Part shown: one piece after another, positions 22,780 through 30,311 of the stretch
How positions within the stretch are numbered: position 1 is the first letter of the stretch
How the letters are laid out: the number at the start of each line of letters is the position of its first letter
Virus record (IMG/VR): IMGVR_UViG_3300046791_000074
Coordinates: 1-53,327 of that record
Source of the DNA: a virus
Direction: 5' to 3' (one strand)
Length of the DNA: 53,327 bases
The notes under the pieces: model-generated
What the model was told of the DNA's origin: nothing
Databases searched by the model: none
Seen by the model: the letters and a program-made list of their open reading frames with translations, nothing else
Program-made: the position numbers and the translations under genes

Positions 22780-23102
22780 TCGAGTACAAGGATAGCGGCG
22801 AGCCGATCCCCGATGGCCGTCTGGTCGTCACGGTGTCTCGAGAGCTTGCCAATGCTTGGGACCCGCGCAGCGAGGGTTTCGAACACTTGGCAGAGGACAC
22901 CTACACCTACTGGTTCAAGGAGATCAGGTCGCACATGCGACTCGATGGCTGTTTCCTGATCAACTTCGCGGACGACCACCCCGAGCGGGCGAACACACGC
23001 CTCGAGATCCCCTTGGTTCACATCCTCGCCATCGAGGTGCACATGAACTCCCGAATGGTCATCGACGCACGAAGGACATGGAAGGCACTCAATGGCAGTT
23101 AG
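22776..23102 (+). CDS. unknown protein
   Basis: This 108-residue protein overlaps the previous stop (ATGA). It has a mixed alpha/beta look and several His. No family recognised. It overlaps the next gene by 11 bases. Confidence 0.55.
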   Translation: MIEYKDSGEPIPDGRLVVTVSRELANAWDPRSEGFEHLAEDTYTYWFKEIRSHMRLDGCFLINFADDHPERANTRLEIPLVHILAIEVHMNSRMVIDARRTWKALNGS

Positions 23103-23538
23103 AGTCGTAGTCGAGTTCGAGTCGGACGACGACGCCAAGCGCTTCGTCAAGGGCATGATGAACGATGACATCGTCATCACCGAGAACGTCCTGGCTAGTG
23201 ATGGTCAGTACTCATTGGCCTACAACGTCGTCAAGGCTATCGTCACGGCGGCGTACAAGAAGCCGACGAAGTTCTGCGAACCAGACGACGGCCACCGCGG
23301 GCGGAAGAGAACCACAGGGTGGACTCGTGGTAGGAAGTACGGCTGGTGGGTTTGCGGAGTGTGCGGCAAGCCGACCAAGAAGTGGGCCACTGGAGACATA
23401 TGGCAGTACTCCATGGGCTACAACCTACTGCCACCAGAGGTATCGGACCTCGACCGAGGCGTCCGTAGCACAGTCGAATGGACTGCCGAAGAGCTCGGCG
23501 TCGAAGCAACTACTCCGAAGGATGATGACAATGGGTAA
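23092..23538 (+). CDS. paralogous small-domain protein with zinc motif
   Basis: This 148-residue protein opens with a beta-alpha unit, RVVVEFESDDDAKRFVKGM, that closely resembles the opening of the next gene (VVTIEFDSEESAEAY). The middle has a CGVCGKPTKK zinc-like motif (about residue 86). Neighbouring paralogs suggest tandem duplication. Function unknown. Confidence 0.55.
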   Translation: MAVRVVVEFESDDDAKRFVKGMMNDDIVITENVLASDGQYSLAYNVVKAIVTAAYKKPTKFCEPDDGHRGRKRTTGWTRGRKYGWWVCGVCGKPTKKWATGDIWQYSMGYNLLPPEVSDLDRGVRSTVEWTAEELGVEATTPKDDDNG

Positions 23539-24007
23539 GGTCGTCACGATCGAGTTCGACTCTGAAGAGTCGGCCGAGGCCTACAAGACAACCATTGAAG
23601 AGACGCTCTTTATGGTAGGCAGAGCAGGTGTAGGTTTCCTAGGTGTGAGGAAGGTAGAGCTGGACTATCATACTCCTCACGAGCTGTACGAACACCGCTA
23701 CGAGCTATGGCGTGCACTCTGCTTCACCGGTACCTACCGTCTCAAGGCTTGGCGCTCGCGTCTCCATCAAGACGGTACGATGTTCAAGGACTCGTTTATC
23801 GTCGGCATCAACCTCGTTCGGAGTCACAGTGCCTTCAGTACTCGGCGCAACGACATCACGTACCACCTCCCGCTGAGCTGGTGGGACAAGTTCGAAGGCA
23901 TCACCACCTACGATAAGGCTCCCGAGTACGACGGAGCTACTCCGGAGGAGGGCCTCAAGCGTCTGGCTGAGTACACCGACTGGAGCATGGGACCCACTAC
24001 TCGTTGA
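23531..24007 (+). CDS. paralogous small-domain protein
   Basis: This 158-residue protein starts at ATG 23531 inside the end of its paralog. The first 25 residues match the pattern of 23092..23538; the rest is alpha/beta with many aromatic residues. The open frame extends upstream but without RBS. It closes the first half of the early block; a promoter follows. Function unknown. Confidence 0.56.
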   Translation: MGKVVTIEFDSEESAEAYKTTIEETLFMVGRAGVGFLGVRKVELDYHTPHELYEHRYELWRALCFTGTYRLKAWRSRLHQDGTMFKDSFIVGINLVRSHSAFSTRRNDITYHLPLSWWDKFEGITTYDKAPEYDGATPEEGLKRLAEYTDWSMGPTTR

Positions 24008-24029
24008 CACTTGGTCGTCAAGGAAAAAC

Positions 24030-24059
24030 TTGACTACACAAGGGTGACTCCTATATAAT
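24030..24059 (+). promoter_or_regulatory. strong promoter for the replication genes
   Basis: TTGACT (24030..24035), 18 bases, TATAAT (24054..24059). This is the best sigma-70-type promoter in the window. It would start the middle block of replication, modification and nucleotide genes. Confidence 0.8.
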
Positions 24060-24089
24060 TAGAGTATCGAGACCGCAGAAAGGATGCCA

Positions 24090-25358
24090 GTGGACTTCAA
24101 CTGGTACGTGGACCGTCGCCTTGTGCATGAGTTCCATACGTCCGAGCGGAAGTCATTCCGAGGCTGCCGTCGTCGATGGGACTGGGTCTTCCGTGAGGGC
24201 TTCTACCCGAAGATCACCCCCAAGCAGTTGGACTTCGGTACGGCCTATCACAAGGGTGAGGAGGTGTACTATGCACCAGAGACCTGGAGTCTCCCTCGTG
24301 GTCCCGTCCTCGAGCTAGCGATCAAGGCCTTCAAGGACAAGAACAACGAGCAGCGCGCCGCAGCCCACGACGCTCTGATGTACAAGACACCTGAAGAGAT
24401 CGATCAGGACTTCAACGATAGACGTGAGCTCGGTATCGGTATGCTTCGGTACCAGCACGACGTCATTAGCCCGAAGGAAGACCAGGACTGGAAGCCCGTC
24501 CGTGTCGAGATCCCCTTCATGGTTCCGATTCCCCATCCGGATACCAAGGAGCACATGTGGTGTGAGTGCGACGCCTGCAAGCACAAGTACATTGCATGGC
24601 TGCACAAGATGGCAGAAGAGGAAGGCATTACCAGTACACCTCCCACCTTCGAAGACTACGACTGGAAAGGGTCTAAGGTCTGGAAAGGTCTGCCGGTTGT
24701 CTACGCAGGTCGTATTGACTGTCTGGGGGAAGACGACAACGGTGACCTATGGATCATCGATTGGAAGACCGCAGCTCGTATCCCGGATGACCATTCGTTC
24801 CTCGACCTTGACGACCAGGTTGCCTCGTACTGCTGGGCTCTGTGGTCTATTGGAATGAACGTTCGCGGGTTCATCTACCACGAACAGAAGAAGGGGTACC
24901 CGCTACCCCCTCCCAAGAACAAGAACGTTCGGTTGGGTCGATCCTACTCGGTCAAGGCCGACATGGACACCGACTACGAGATGTACCTGAAGACCGTTAG
25001 CGAGGGCGACCAGACAGCCTACAAGGTCGGACTGTATGATACGTACCTCAACTACCTCAAGGTAGAGGGTGCAACCTTCTACTACAGGGAGCAGATCTAC
25101 AAGACCGAGGACGAGCTCTTGAATGTCCAGGAGAACCTTGGCCTGGAAGTGTTGGACATGCTAGCAGCTGACCTCCGCATCTATCCTAACCCGCACAGGT
25201 CTGGTTGGGGAGGTTGTAGCGGCTGTGCATTCATTCAGCCCTGCACCGAGAAGAACCGTGGCGGAGACTATCAGTACGGCCTCGAGACCATGTACGATCG
25301 ACGTGAGGCGTACTACCTTCGTGAAGAGCCTTCTACGGATAAGAAGAGTGCAGAATGA
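24090..25358 (+). CDS. Cas4/RecB-like PD-(D/E)XK nuclease
   Basis: This 422-residue protein belongs to the PD-(D/E)XK exonuclease group. The core has AGRIDCLGED (about residue 207) and WIIDWKTAA (about 223). An early Cys (FRGCRRRW, about 26) and a late GGCSGCAFIQPC (about 372..383) fit the four-Cys Fe-S cluster of AddB/Cas4-type nucleases. An additional CECDAC lies near 157. It would degrade DNA ends in recombination. I prefer GTG 24090 because AGAAAGG is directly before the ATG at 24084, giving no spacer there. Confidence 0.82.
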   Translation: MDFNWYVDRRLVHEFHTSERKSFRGCRRRWDWVFREGFYPKITPKQLDFGTAYHKGEEVYYAPETWSLPRGPVLELAIKAFKDKNNEQRAAAHDALMYKTPEEIDQDFNDRRELGIGMLRYQHDVISPKEDQDWKPVRVEIPFMVPIPHPDTKEHMWCECDACKHKYIAWLHKMAEEEGITSTPPTFEDYDWKGSKVWKGLPVVYAGRIDCLGEDDNGDLWIIDWKTAARIPDDHSFLDLDDQVASYCWALWSIGMNVRGFIYHEQKKGYPLPPPKNKNVRLGRSYSVKADMDTDYEMYLKTVSEGDQTAYKVGLYDTYLNYLKVEGATFYYREQIYKTEDELLNVQENLGLEVLDMLAADLRIYPNPHRSGWGGCSGCAFIQPCTEKNRGGDYQYGLETMYDRREAYYLREEPSTDKKSAE

Positions 25359-25543
25359 ACCCGTTCCTACTCAGCCCCACACCTGACTTCGCTGTGCCTC
25401 GTAAGGCCAAGAGCCAGACCATGGTGACCAAAGAACCACCCAAGCATGCGAAGCGCTGCGTGAACGACCACCCATCCTGGAACCTGTATTGGGTTCGCAT
25501 TAGCCCTACTGAATCGGAACAGCGTTGCCGTTTGTGTGACTAG
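25355..25543 (+). CDS. 62-residue protein with C-terminal Cys pair
   Basis: The start overlaps the nuclease stop (ATGA). The product is basic and ends in CRLCD, with another Cys-His pair near residue 35 (CVNDH), a pattern that can hold one zinc. Function unknown. Confidence 0.52.
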   Translation: MNPFLLSPTPDFAVPRKAKSQTMVTKEPPKHAKRCVNDHPSWNLYWVRISPTESEQRCRLCD

Positions 25544-25546
25544 TAA

Positions 25547-25593
25547 GGCTGGCGGGTGTCAAGGCAATGGGATGTCGGGTGCATCCGCCAGTC
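25547..25593 (+). terminator. 12-bp hairpin between operon and exported protein gene
   Basis: GGCTGGCGGGTG (25547..25558) pairs with CATCCGCCAGTC (25582..25593) with two G-U pairs. It begins three bases after the stop of the preceding gene and lies 28 bases before the next start. It could end the upstream message or be a 5' leader element. Confidence 0.58.
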
Positions 25594-25621
25594 TAATCCC
25601 ATCCCAACAGAAAGAGACACG

Positions 25622-27172
25622 ATGAAGATACGAAGGAGAGTTGCTGCCCTGGTGGTTGCAGCCCTGAGTGTTACGGGGTTGGCTCTCGTCGCCGAGACGG
25701 TGAAGGCTCCACCCGCACAGGCGGCTACGGCAACTGGCATTCACACCCTGTACTACGAGTGTCACAACGGGTCGCACAACTCGACGACCAGCTTCACGTA
25801 CGACATGACCTTCACCGGAACCAGCAACGACGGTCACACCAACAACTACACGTTCCAGATGCTGTCGTCTCACTACACCGGGACGACGCCGAGCGCTGGG
25901 CGTGGACCGACGCTCGCAATCACCTTCTCTGGCAAGAAGGCCAACGGCGGCGACTTGTGGTTGTCGTCCGGATTCGGAGGCTCGCAAGGCATCACCAACT
26001 ACGTGTGGCCGCGAAACACGGCGTTGAACGGAGCGACGCTGACTGACGGGATCAATGTCGACTGGGGTGCTCTGGAGCTCACGGTGACGCCGGAGTACGA
26101 GGGAAACCTTTGGGCGAACTACTACCAGTACAGCCAGGGGCCCTGCTCGGTCTTCACCGACCTTGGATTCCCGGACGAGCCCCAGACGGGTGCACTCTCG
26201 CGGACGATGAACTGTGATGCCTCGAACGGTACACTGAGTGATCCCGATTGGGAAGACCACCTCACCTTCGATTACAACCTGACTCGGATTGGGGGCAATC
26301 ACTTCAGTCTCCAGGTGACAGAGGCTGAGTGGATCAACGGCGACGGAAGTGGCGTGTTCGGCCCGGACTTGCCGAGCGAGATCGCTCTCGTGCTGAAAGG
26401 TGCTCGAAACCAGACGGGGCTGATCTTGGACTCCGGAACACCTAACTGGACCCGAATGGGTTCTGTCACCAACGACAGCTTCCACGAGGTCGACGGACTG
26501 TTCGGTGTGAGCTTCCCGACGATCGAGTTTGACTACATGCCTGGTGACAACCCGATCATCGCAGGACAGTTCACACGGACGTACTTGGGCTTCCCGGAGG
26601 CGACTCACGACGTGACGTGTGAGGCGGAACTGCCGCTGGCGAAGCTGTTCTCCGGGAACATCGATTCCGATCCGCAGTACGAGGACATCACGTTCGACGA
26701 CTGCTCCTCCAATCCCACACAGGTCAGCATCAAGCCGATCTGGGAGCGGACGAGCGACAACTTCACCTACCGCCTCAAGGCGCTGTCAGTCTACCAGCTG
26801 AACAGCTCGGGGTCGAAGATCGTTCTCGACGCTGGGACGTCATCGACTCCGGGCGGCATCACGCTGTCGAACCAAACCGGGATCTTGCCGAACAACCTGG
26901 TGACGCTGAGCAGCAACGTCAGCCTTGCCAATCGGACGATCCTCAACAACACCACCAAGGTCTTCGCAGTCAACGACCCTGGGTCGTGGACGCGAATGAA
27001 CCTACCGTACCCCGAGTCCACGGCGATGTCGAGCATCTACATCGAGGACGACGAACACCCGAAGCTCACCATCCGGGCGAAGGTGTACAGCTCCACGGGT
27101 GTGGAGTGTGTCCCCAGCGTGCCAGGCGGCTCCGGTGACATCAGCGAGTTGGACTACGCACCCAACCCGTAG
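25622..27172 (+). CDS. large exported protein, unknown
   Basis: This 516-residue protein starts at ATG 25622. It has a signal peptide with a basic start (KIRRR), a hydrophobic core (about 7..24) and a PPAQA-A cleavage site (about residue 33). The mature part is beta-rich, with many Thr, Asn and aromatic residues and a few Cys, like secreted adhesins or glycan-binding proteins. It is unusual for a phage early region. It is flanked by hairpins on both sides (25547..25593, 27181..27213), so it appears to be an independent unit. Possible roles: surface masking or glycan modification. No family recognised. Confidence 0.68.
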   Translation: MKIRRRVAALVVAALSVTGLALVAETVKAPPAQAATATGIHTLYYECHNGSHNSTTSFTYDMTFTGTSNDGHTNNYTFQMLSSHYTGTTPSAGRGPTLAITFSGKKANGGDLWLSSGFGGSQGITNYVWPRNTALNGATLTDGINVDWGALELTVTPEYEGNLWANYYQYSQGPCSVFTDLGFPDEPQTGALSRTMNCDASNGTLSDPDWEDHLTFDYNLTRIGGNHFSLQVTEAEWINGDGSGVFGPDLPSEIALVLKGARNQTGLILDSGTPNWTRMGSVTNDSFHEVDGLFGVSFPTIEFDYMPGDNPIIAGQFTRTYLGFPEATHDVTCEAELPLAKLFSGNIDSDPQYEDITFDDCSSNPTQVSIKPIWERTSDNFTYRLKALSVYQLNSSGSKIVLDAGTSSTPGGITLSNQTGILPNNLVTLSSNVSLANRTILNNTTKVFAVNDPGSWTRMNLPYPESTAMSSIYIEDDEHPKLTIRAKVYSSTGVECVPSVPGGSGDISELDYAPNP

Positions 27173-27180
27173 CACGGCTG

Positions 27181-27213
27181 GCCCCGGCAGGGTCTATATG
27201 GGTCTGTCGGGGC
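27181..27213 (+). terminator. terminator after the exported protein
   Basis: GCCCCGGCAG (27181..27190) and CTGTCGGGGC (27204..27213) form a 10-bp GC-rich stem with one G-U pair and a 13-base loop. It begins eight bases after the stop. Confidence 0.75.
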
Positions 27214-27235
27214 ACTCAGACAACTAGGAGGAACT

Positions 27236-28537
27236 ATGGTAGACGTCAGTAGGGAAGAGTTCGACGCTCTCGTCAAACGCGTCACAGCTCTGGAGGGTAC
27301 TCCTCCCAAGCCCATCGGACTCCAGGTCAAGGCACTCGCGACCGGAACCAGTGAGGTTCGGATTGACTGGACTCCGACCATCGGCAAGCCCGTACTCAAG
27401 TACGAAGTCGGTCGAGACGGTACCGACAACACTGGCTACGGACCCTGGACGGGGACGTTCGTCGCTTCGACCAAGTCGACAGTCTTCAACAAGCTGGGTC
27501 AGAGCATCTACGGCTTCACCGTCAAGACGTACTACACCGACGGGACGAGTGAGTCGGTACTCGTACACGCTGCGCCACTGGTGCCAGCACCAACCGTCCC
27601 GGTAGAGACCACAGGGAGGGGCGCGCTGAGTGGGTTGCCGTTCAACATGACCATCTTCAACGGTGGGGACAGCAACGCTCAGCGAATGCGTGACCTCGGT
27701 GTCGTGCTGGGCATGCCGAGCTTCGATGGCATCCTGACCTTCATGACTCGGGACAACGGGTGGGACGCGGCCAAGGACAACGACCTGGCGAAGAAGGCCA
27801 AGGCAGTCCTCGACGCGGGTGGCATGGTGATCTGGTCGCTGCCGCACTCGATGGACGGCGACGCCAACATGAACAGCATCGGGGCGAAGAACGGTTACTC
27901 CCTGAAGCAGCAAGACCTCGCCAGGTGGATGGTCGAGAAGGGTCTCAACCACCCCAAGTTCTACCTCCGCCCCGACTGGGAGGGTAACGGTTCCTGGTAC
28001 CACTGGACCATCCACGGACCGGCTGGCGTTGAGGGTCTCCGTGACTCTCTGGCCTACATGCGCGACAACTTCGAGCTCGGTGGCATGACGGAGCCGAGGT
28101 GGATCTTGTGCTTAAATATCTCTGACGGCGGAACGGAGTGCACCTGGAAGGACCTCGACAAGAACCGGGACGTCTTCGACGTCTACACCATCGACCAGTA
28201 CGACGCGTGGCCTGGCGTGACGTCGTCGGCGGTCTGGGAGCAGAAGATGAAGAGCCCCCAGAGCCTCCGGAACGCTATCGCTCAGGCTAAGGAGGTCGGT
28301 TGTCTGGCAGGCATCGACGAGGGTGGCCCGTGGCACACCGGCGACGGAGCAGGAGACAACCCCTTCTACATGGGTGCAGTGCTCAGCGAGCTCATGGGTA
28401 GCGTCGACTTCATCTCGCACTGGAACATCTACAACGACGCAGGTGCTCCGGCGAACCTCTTCCACGACTTCGGCCACAACCCGAAGGCGTATGAAGCTCT
28501 CAAGATCCGACTGAAGCCCCTCATCAGGAAGGTGTGA
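27236..28537 (+). CDS. GH26-like glycosidase with fibronectin-type domain
   Basis: This 433-residue protein has a short N-terminal helix of coiled-coil type (VDVSREEFDALVKRVTALEG), a fibronectin III-like domain (about residues 25..115), and a TIM-barrel-like domain (about 135..433). The barrel has RPDWEGNGSWYHW near residue 245, close to the GH26 acid/base region, and GIDEGGPW near 358 where the nucleophile Glu is expected. It would cleave a beta-mannan or related host glycan. No signal peptide. A virion role is possible, but it lies in the middle-gene block, away from the structural genes. It has an AGGAGG RBS and follows an exported protein. Confidence 0.7.
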   Translation: MVDVSREEFDALVKRVTALEGTPPKPIGLQVKALATGTSEVRIDWTPTIGKPVLKYEVGRDGTDNTGYGPWTGTFVASTKSTVFNKLGQSIYGFTVKTYYTDGTSESVLVHAAPLVPAPTVPVETTGRGALSGLPFNMTIFNGGDSNAQRMRDLGVVLGMPSFDGILTFMTRDNGWDAAKDNDLAKKAKAVLDAGGMVIWSLPHSMDGDANMNSIGAKNGYSLKQQDLARWMVEKGLNHPKFYLRPDWEGNGSWYHWTIHGPAGVEGLRDSLAYMRDNFELGGMTEPRWILCLNISDGGTECTWKDLDKNRDVFDVYTIDQYDAWPGVTSSAVWEQKMKSPQSLRNAIAQAKEVGCLAGIDEGGPWHTGDGAGDNPFYMGAVLSELMGSVDFISHWNIYNDAGAPANLFHDFGHNPKAYEALKIRLKPLIRKV

Positions 28538-28538
28538 C

Positions 28539-28667
28539 ATGGAGAATCCGATCGAAGAGGTCAGGCCTCCGGAAGACTCCTGGTTCCAGCGAGCCCTCGA
28601 ACGTCGTCAGGCGGAGATCGACGGCGAGCTCGTGATCCAGGGAGCAAGGTTCAACAGCTACATCTGA
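28539..28667 (+). CDS. 42-residue acidic protein
   Basis: The ATG at 28539 lies two bases after the stop of the glycosidase (TGACATG). The product is charged and helical. An RBS-like GGAAGG lies in the end of the previous gene. Function unknown. Confidence 0.48.
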   Translation: MENPIEEVRPPEDSWFQRALERRQAEIDGELVIQGARFNSYI

Positions 28668-28673
28668 GTGGAT

Positions 28674-28768
28674 GGCCCCTGACCAGACCTAAGAAGTTTG
28701 GACAGGCGATACTTCCGTTAGTCCGTCCAGGGCAGGGAGAAGAGGCGGTTCGATTCCGTCCGGGGCCG
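28674..28768 (+). tRNA. tRNA-like element, degenerate or unusual
   Basis: The 3' part is a good tRNA end: T-arm GGCGG/CCGTC with loop TTCGATT (28744..28760), then CGGGGCC (28761..28767), of which six bases pair with GGCCCC at 28674..28679. Length of 95 would suit a tRNA with a long variable arm. The D-arm and anticodon arm are unclear: a 7-base loop CTAAGAA on a CAGAC/GTTTG stem (28684..28700) follows the acceptor too closely. It may be a pseudo-tRNA or part of an old attachment site. CCA is not encoded. Confidence 0.35.
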
Positions 28769-28790
28769 CGTCAATCGAGAGGAGGTTACA

Positions 28791-29591
28791 TTGACAGTTG
28801 TAACGAAGCTGTCTCCGGGTAGGACTATCGGAGGCATCAAGACGGAGAAGGTCGGCAACAAGAACCCGGCCTTGAACATCTTGATCTACGGACAGTCAGG
28901 AACTGGAAAGACCACGCTCTGTGGTTCTTCCGACGACGTGCCGGAGATGCGTAACGTCCTCGTGGTCGACCTGGAAGGCGGTACGGAGTCGTTGCGTAAC
29001 AACTACGGCGACGTCGATACCGTCCGAGTCAAGAGCTGGAAGGAGATGCAGGCGGTATACGACGAGCTCCATCGAGGTCAGCATGGCTACAACACCGTAG
29101 TCATCGACTCCTTGACGGAGTGCCAGAAGTTCAACATGTACACCATCATGCAGAACCTGGTGAACAAGAAGACGGACGAGGGCAAGGAAGTCGATCCTGA
29201 CATCCCCTCGGTACGTGAGTGGGGCAAGAACATCGAGCAGATGCGGAAATTTGTTCGAGCGTTCCGTGACCTACCCATGCACACCATCTTCACCTGCCTC
29301 GAGCAGACCAAGGTGGACGAGAAGACCGGAGCGGTGCAGATCAAGCCTATGCTGTCCGGGAAGCTCGCTGACGAGGTGGCAGCCTTCCTCGACGTGGTGC
29401 TCTACTACTACGTCAAGGAGATGCCAGCTCAGGATGGTGAAGAGCCGGAGCTCAAGCGCATCCTGCTCTCACGCAAGACTGCACGACACACGGCCAAGGA
29501 TCGTACGGGCAAGTTGCCCATGCTGATGGTTGACCCCAACATGCAGTCGATCTACGACCTGATGTACAAACCTCAACCAGTGGCTGACTGA
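28791..29591 (+). CDS. Sak4-like RecA-type ATPase
   Basis: This 266-residue protein starts at TTG 28791 after GAGGAGG. Walker A GQSGTGKTT lies at about residues 34..42 and a Walker B-like TVVIDSL at about 103. This composition and length fit Sak4-type single-strand annealing or RecA-like phage recombinases. It would act with the SSB-like protein downstream and the Cas4-like nuclease upstream. A Thr/Ala-rich helix-rich C terminus ends the protein. The next gene starts 14 bases later. Confidence 0.78.
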   Translation: MTVVTKLSPGRTIGGIKTEKVGNKNPALNILIYGQSGTGKTTLCGSSDDVPEMRNVLVVDLEGGTESLRNNYGDVDTVRVKSWKEMQAVYDELHRGQHGYNTVVIDSLTECQKFNMYTIMQNLVNKKTDEGKEVDPDIPSVREWGKNIEQMRKFVRAFRDLPMHTIFTCLEQTKVDEKTGAVQIKPMLSGKLADEVAAFLDVVLYYYVKEMPAQDGEEPELKRILLSRKTARHTAKDRTGKLPMLMVDPNMQSIYDLMYKPQPVAD

Positions 29592-29605
29592 AAAGGATAC
29601 AGGAC

Positions 29606-30199
29606 ATGGCTCGGAACGACGACAGCTTCTCCATCACCGACGAGGACCTGCTCCCCGACGGTGGCTCGCTCGACCCGGACGTGGACGGTGAGGAAGGCTT
29701 CAACATTGCCAACCTCCACGTCAACTTCTCCCAGCAGGAGGCCGACTCTGAGGCGAAGGACTTCTCGCCGGTGCCGACGGCGAAGTACCACGTGGCCATC
29801 ACGGAGGTCAAGCCCCAGCAGTGCGGACCGAACTCCAAGAACACCGGCAAGTGGTTCTACAACGTCCAAGTCACCATCCAGGACGGCCCGCACGAGAACC
29901 GGAAGTGCTTCGGCAACGTGATGCTCTTCGACGGGGCACTGTACAGCCTGGCCCAGATCAACAAGGCCCAGGGCTGGCCGATGAAGGTTCCGGCACCCGA
30001 GGATCTGCTGGGCACGCACTACATGTGCCAGATCAACAAGCAGCTCGACACGTACAAGATCAACAAGTCCAAGGAGGATGGTTCGTTCGACCCCGCCGAG
30101 CCGAAGCCCTACAAGAACGAGATCAAGAACTGGGGCAAGTACGACGGTAGCGTGTCCGTCCACGGGGCATCGTCCGGTGGCGACACCCTGATGCCGTAG
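29606..30199 (+). CDS. single-strand DNA-binding-like protein (DUF669-like)
   Basis: This 197-residue protein has an acidic N-terminal tail (about 1..50), then an OB-fold-like body with beta-rich segments (YHVAITEV, WFYNVQVTIQDG) and a C-terminal Gly-rich end. It is like DUF669-type phage proteins that follow Sak4 or helicase genes. It would bind single-stranded DNA in replication and recombination. RBS is AAAAGGA. Assignment is by pattern and neighbours. Confidence 0.6.
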   Translation: MARNDDSFSITDEDLLPDGGSLDPDVDGEEGFNIANLHVNFSQQEADSEAKDFSPVPTAKYHVAITEVKPQQCGPNSKNTGKWFYNVQVTIQDGPHENRKCFGNVMLFDGALYSLAQINKAQGWPMKVPAPEDLLGTHYMCQINKQLDTYKINKSKEDGSFDPAEPKPYKNEIKNWGKYDGSVSVHGASSGGDTLMP

Positions 30200-30247
30200 T
30201 AGCACAGCACCACAGGGAGGCTGGGTGACTTGAGGCACCACCTAGAT

Positions 30248-30290
30248 GGGCCGGAGCTTACATCGTGACGCCACGTAAGCTCGTGGGCCC
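30248..30290 (+). promoter_or_regulatory. hairpin in the leader of the primase-helicase gene
   Basis: GAGCTTA/TAAGCTC (30254..30260 and 30276..30282) with inner CGTG/CACG and outer GGGCC/GGCCC makes a long hairpin. A copy of CACCACAGGG lies just upstream (30208). It may end the upstream transcript or control the downstream gene. Confidence 0.6.
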
Positions 30291-30311
30291 CTAACCGTAA
30301 GGGCGGGATGA

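Noticed and set aside
25559-26608. 349-codon open frame on the minus strand opposite the exported protein
   Set aside because: The plus frame has a signal peptide, RBS and sensible composition; the minus frame is Val/Arg-rich and has none.
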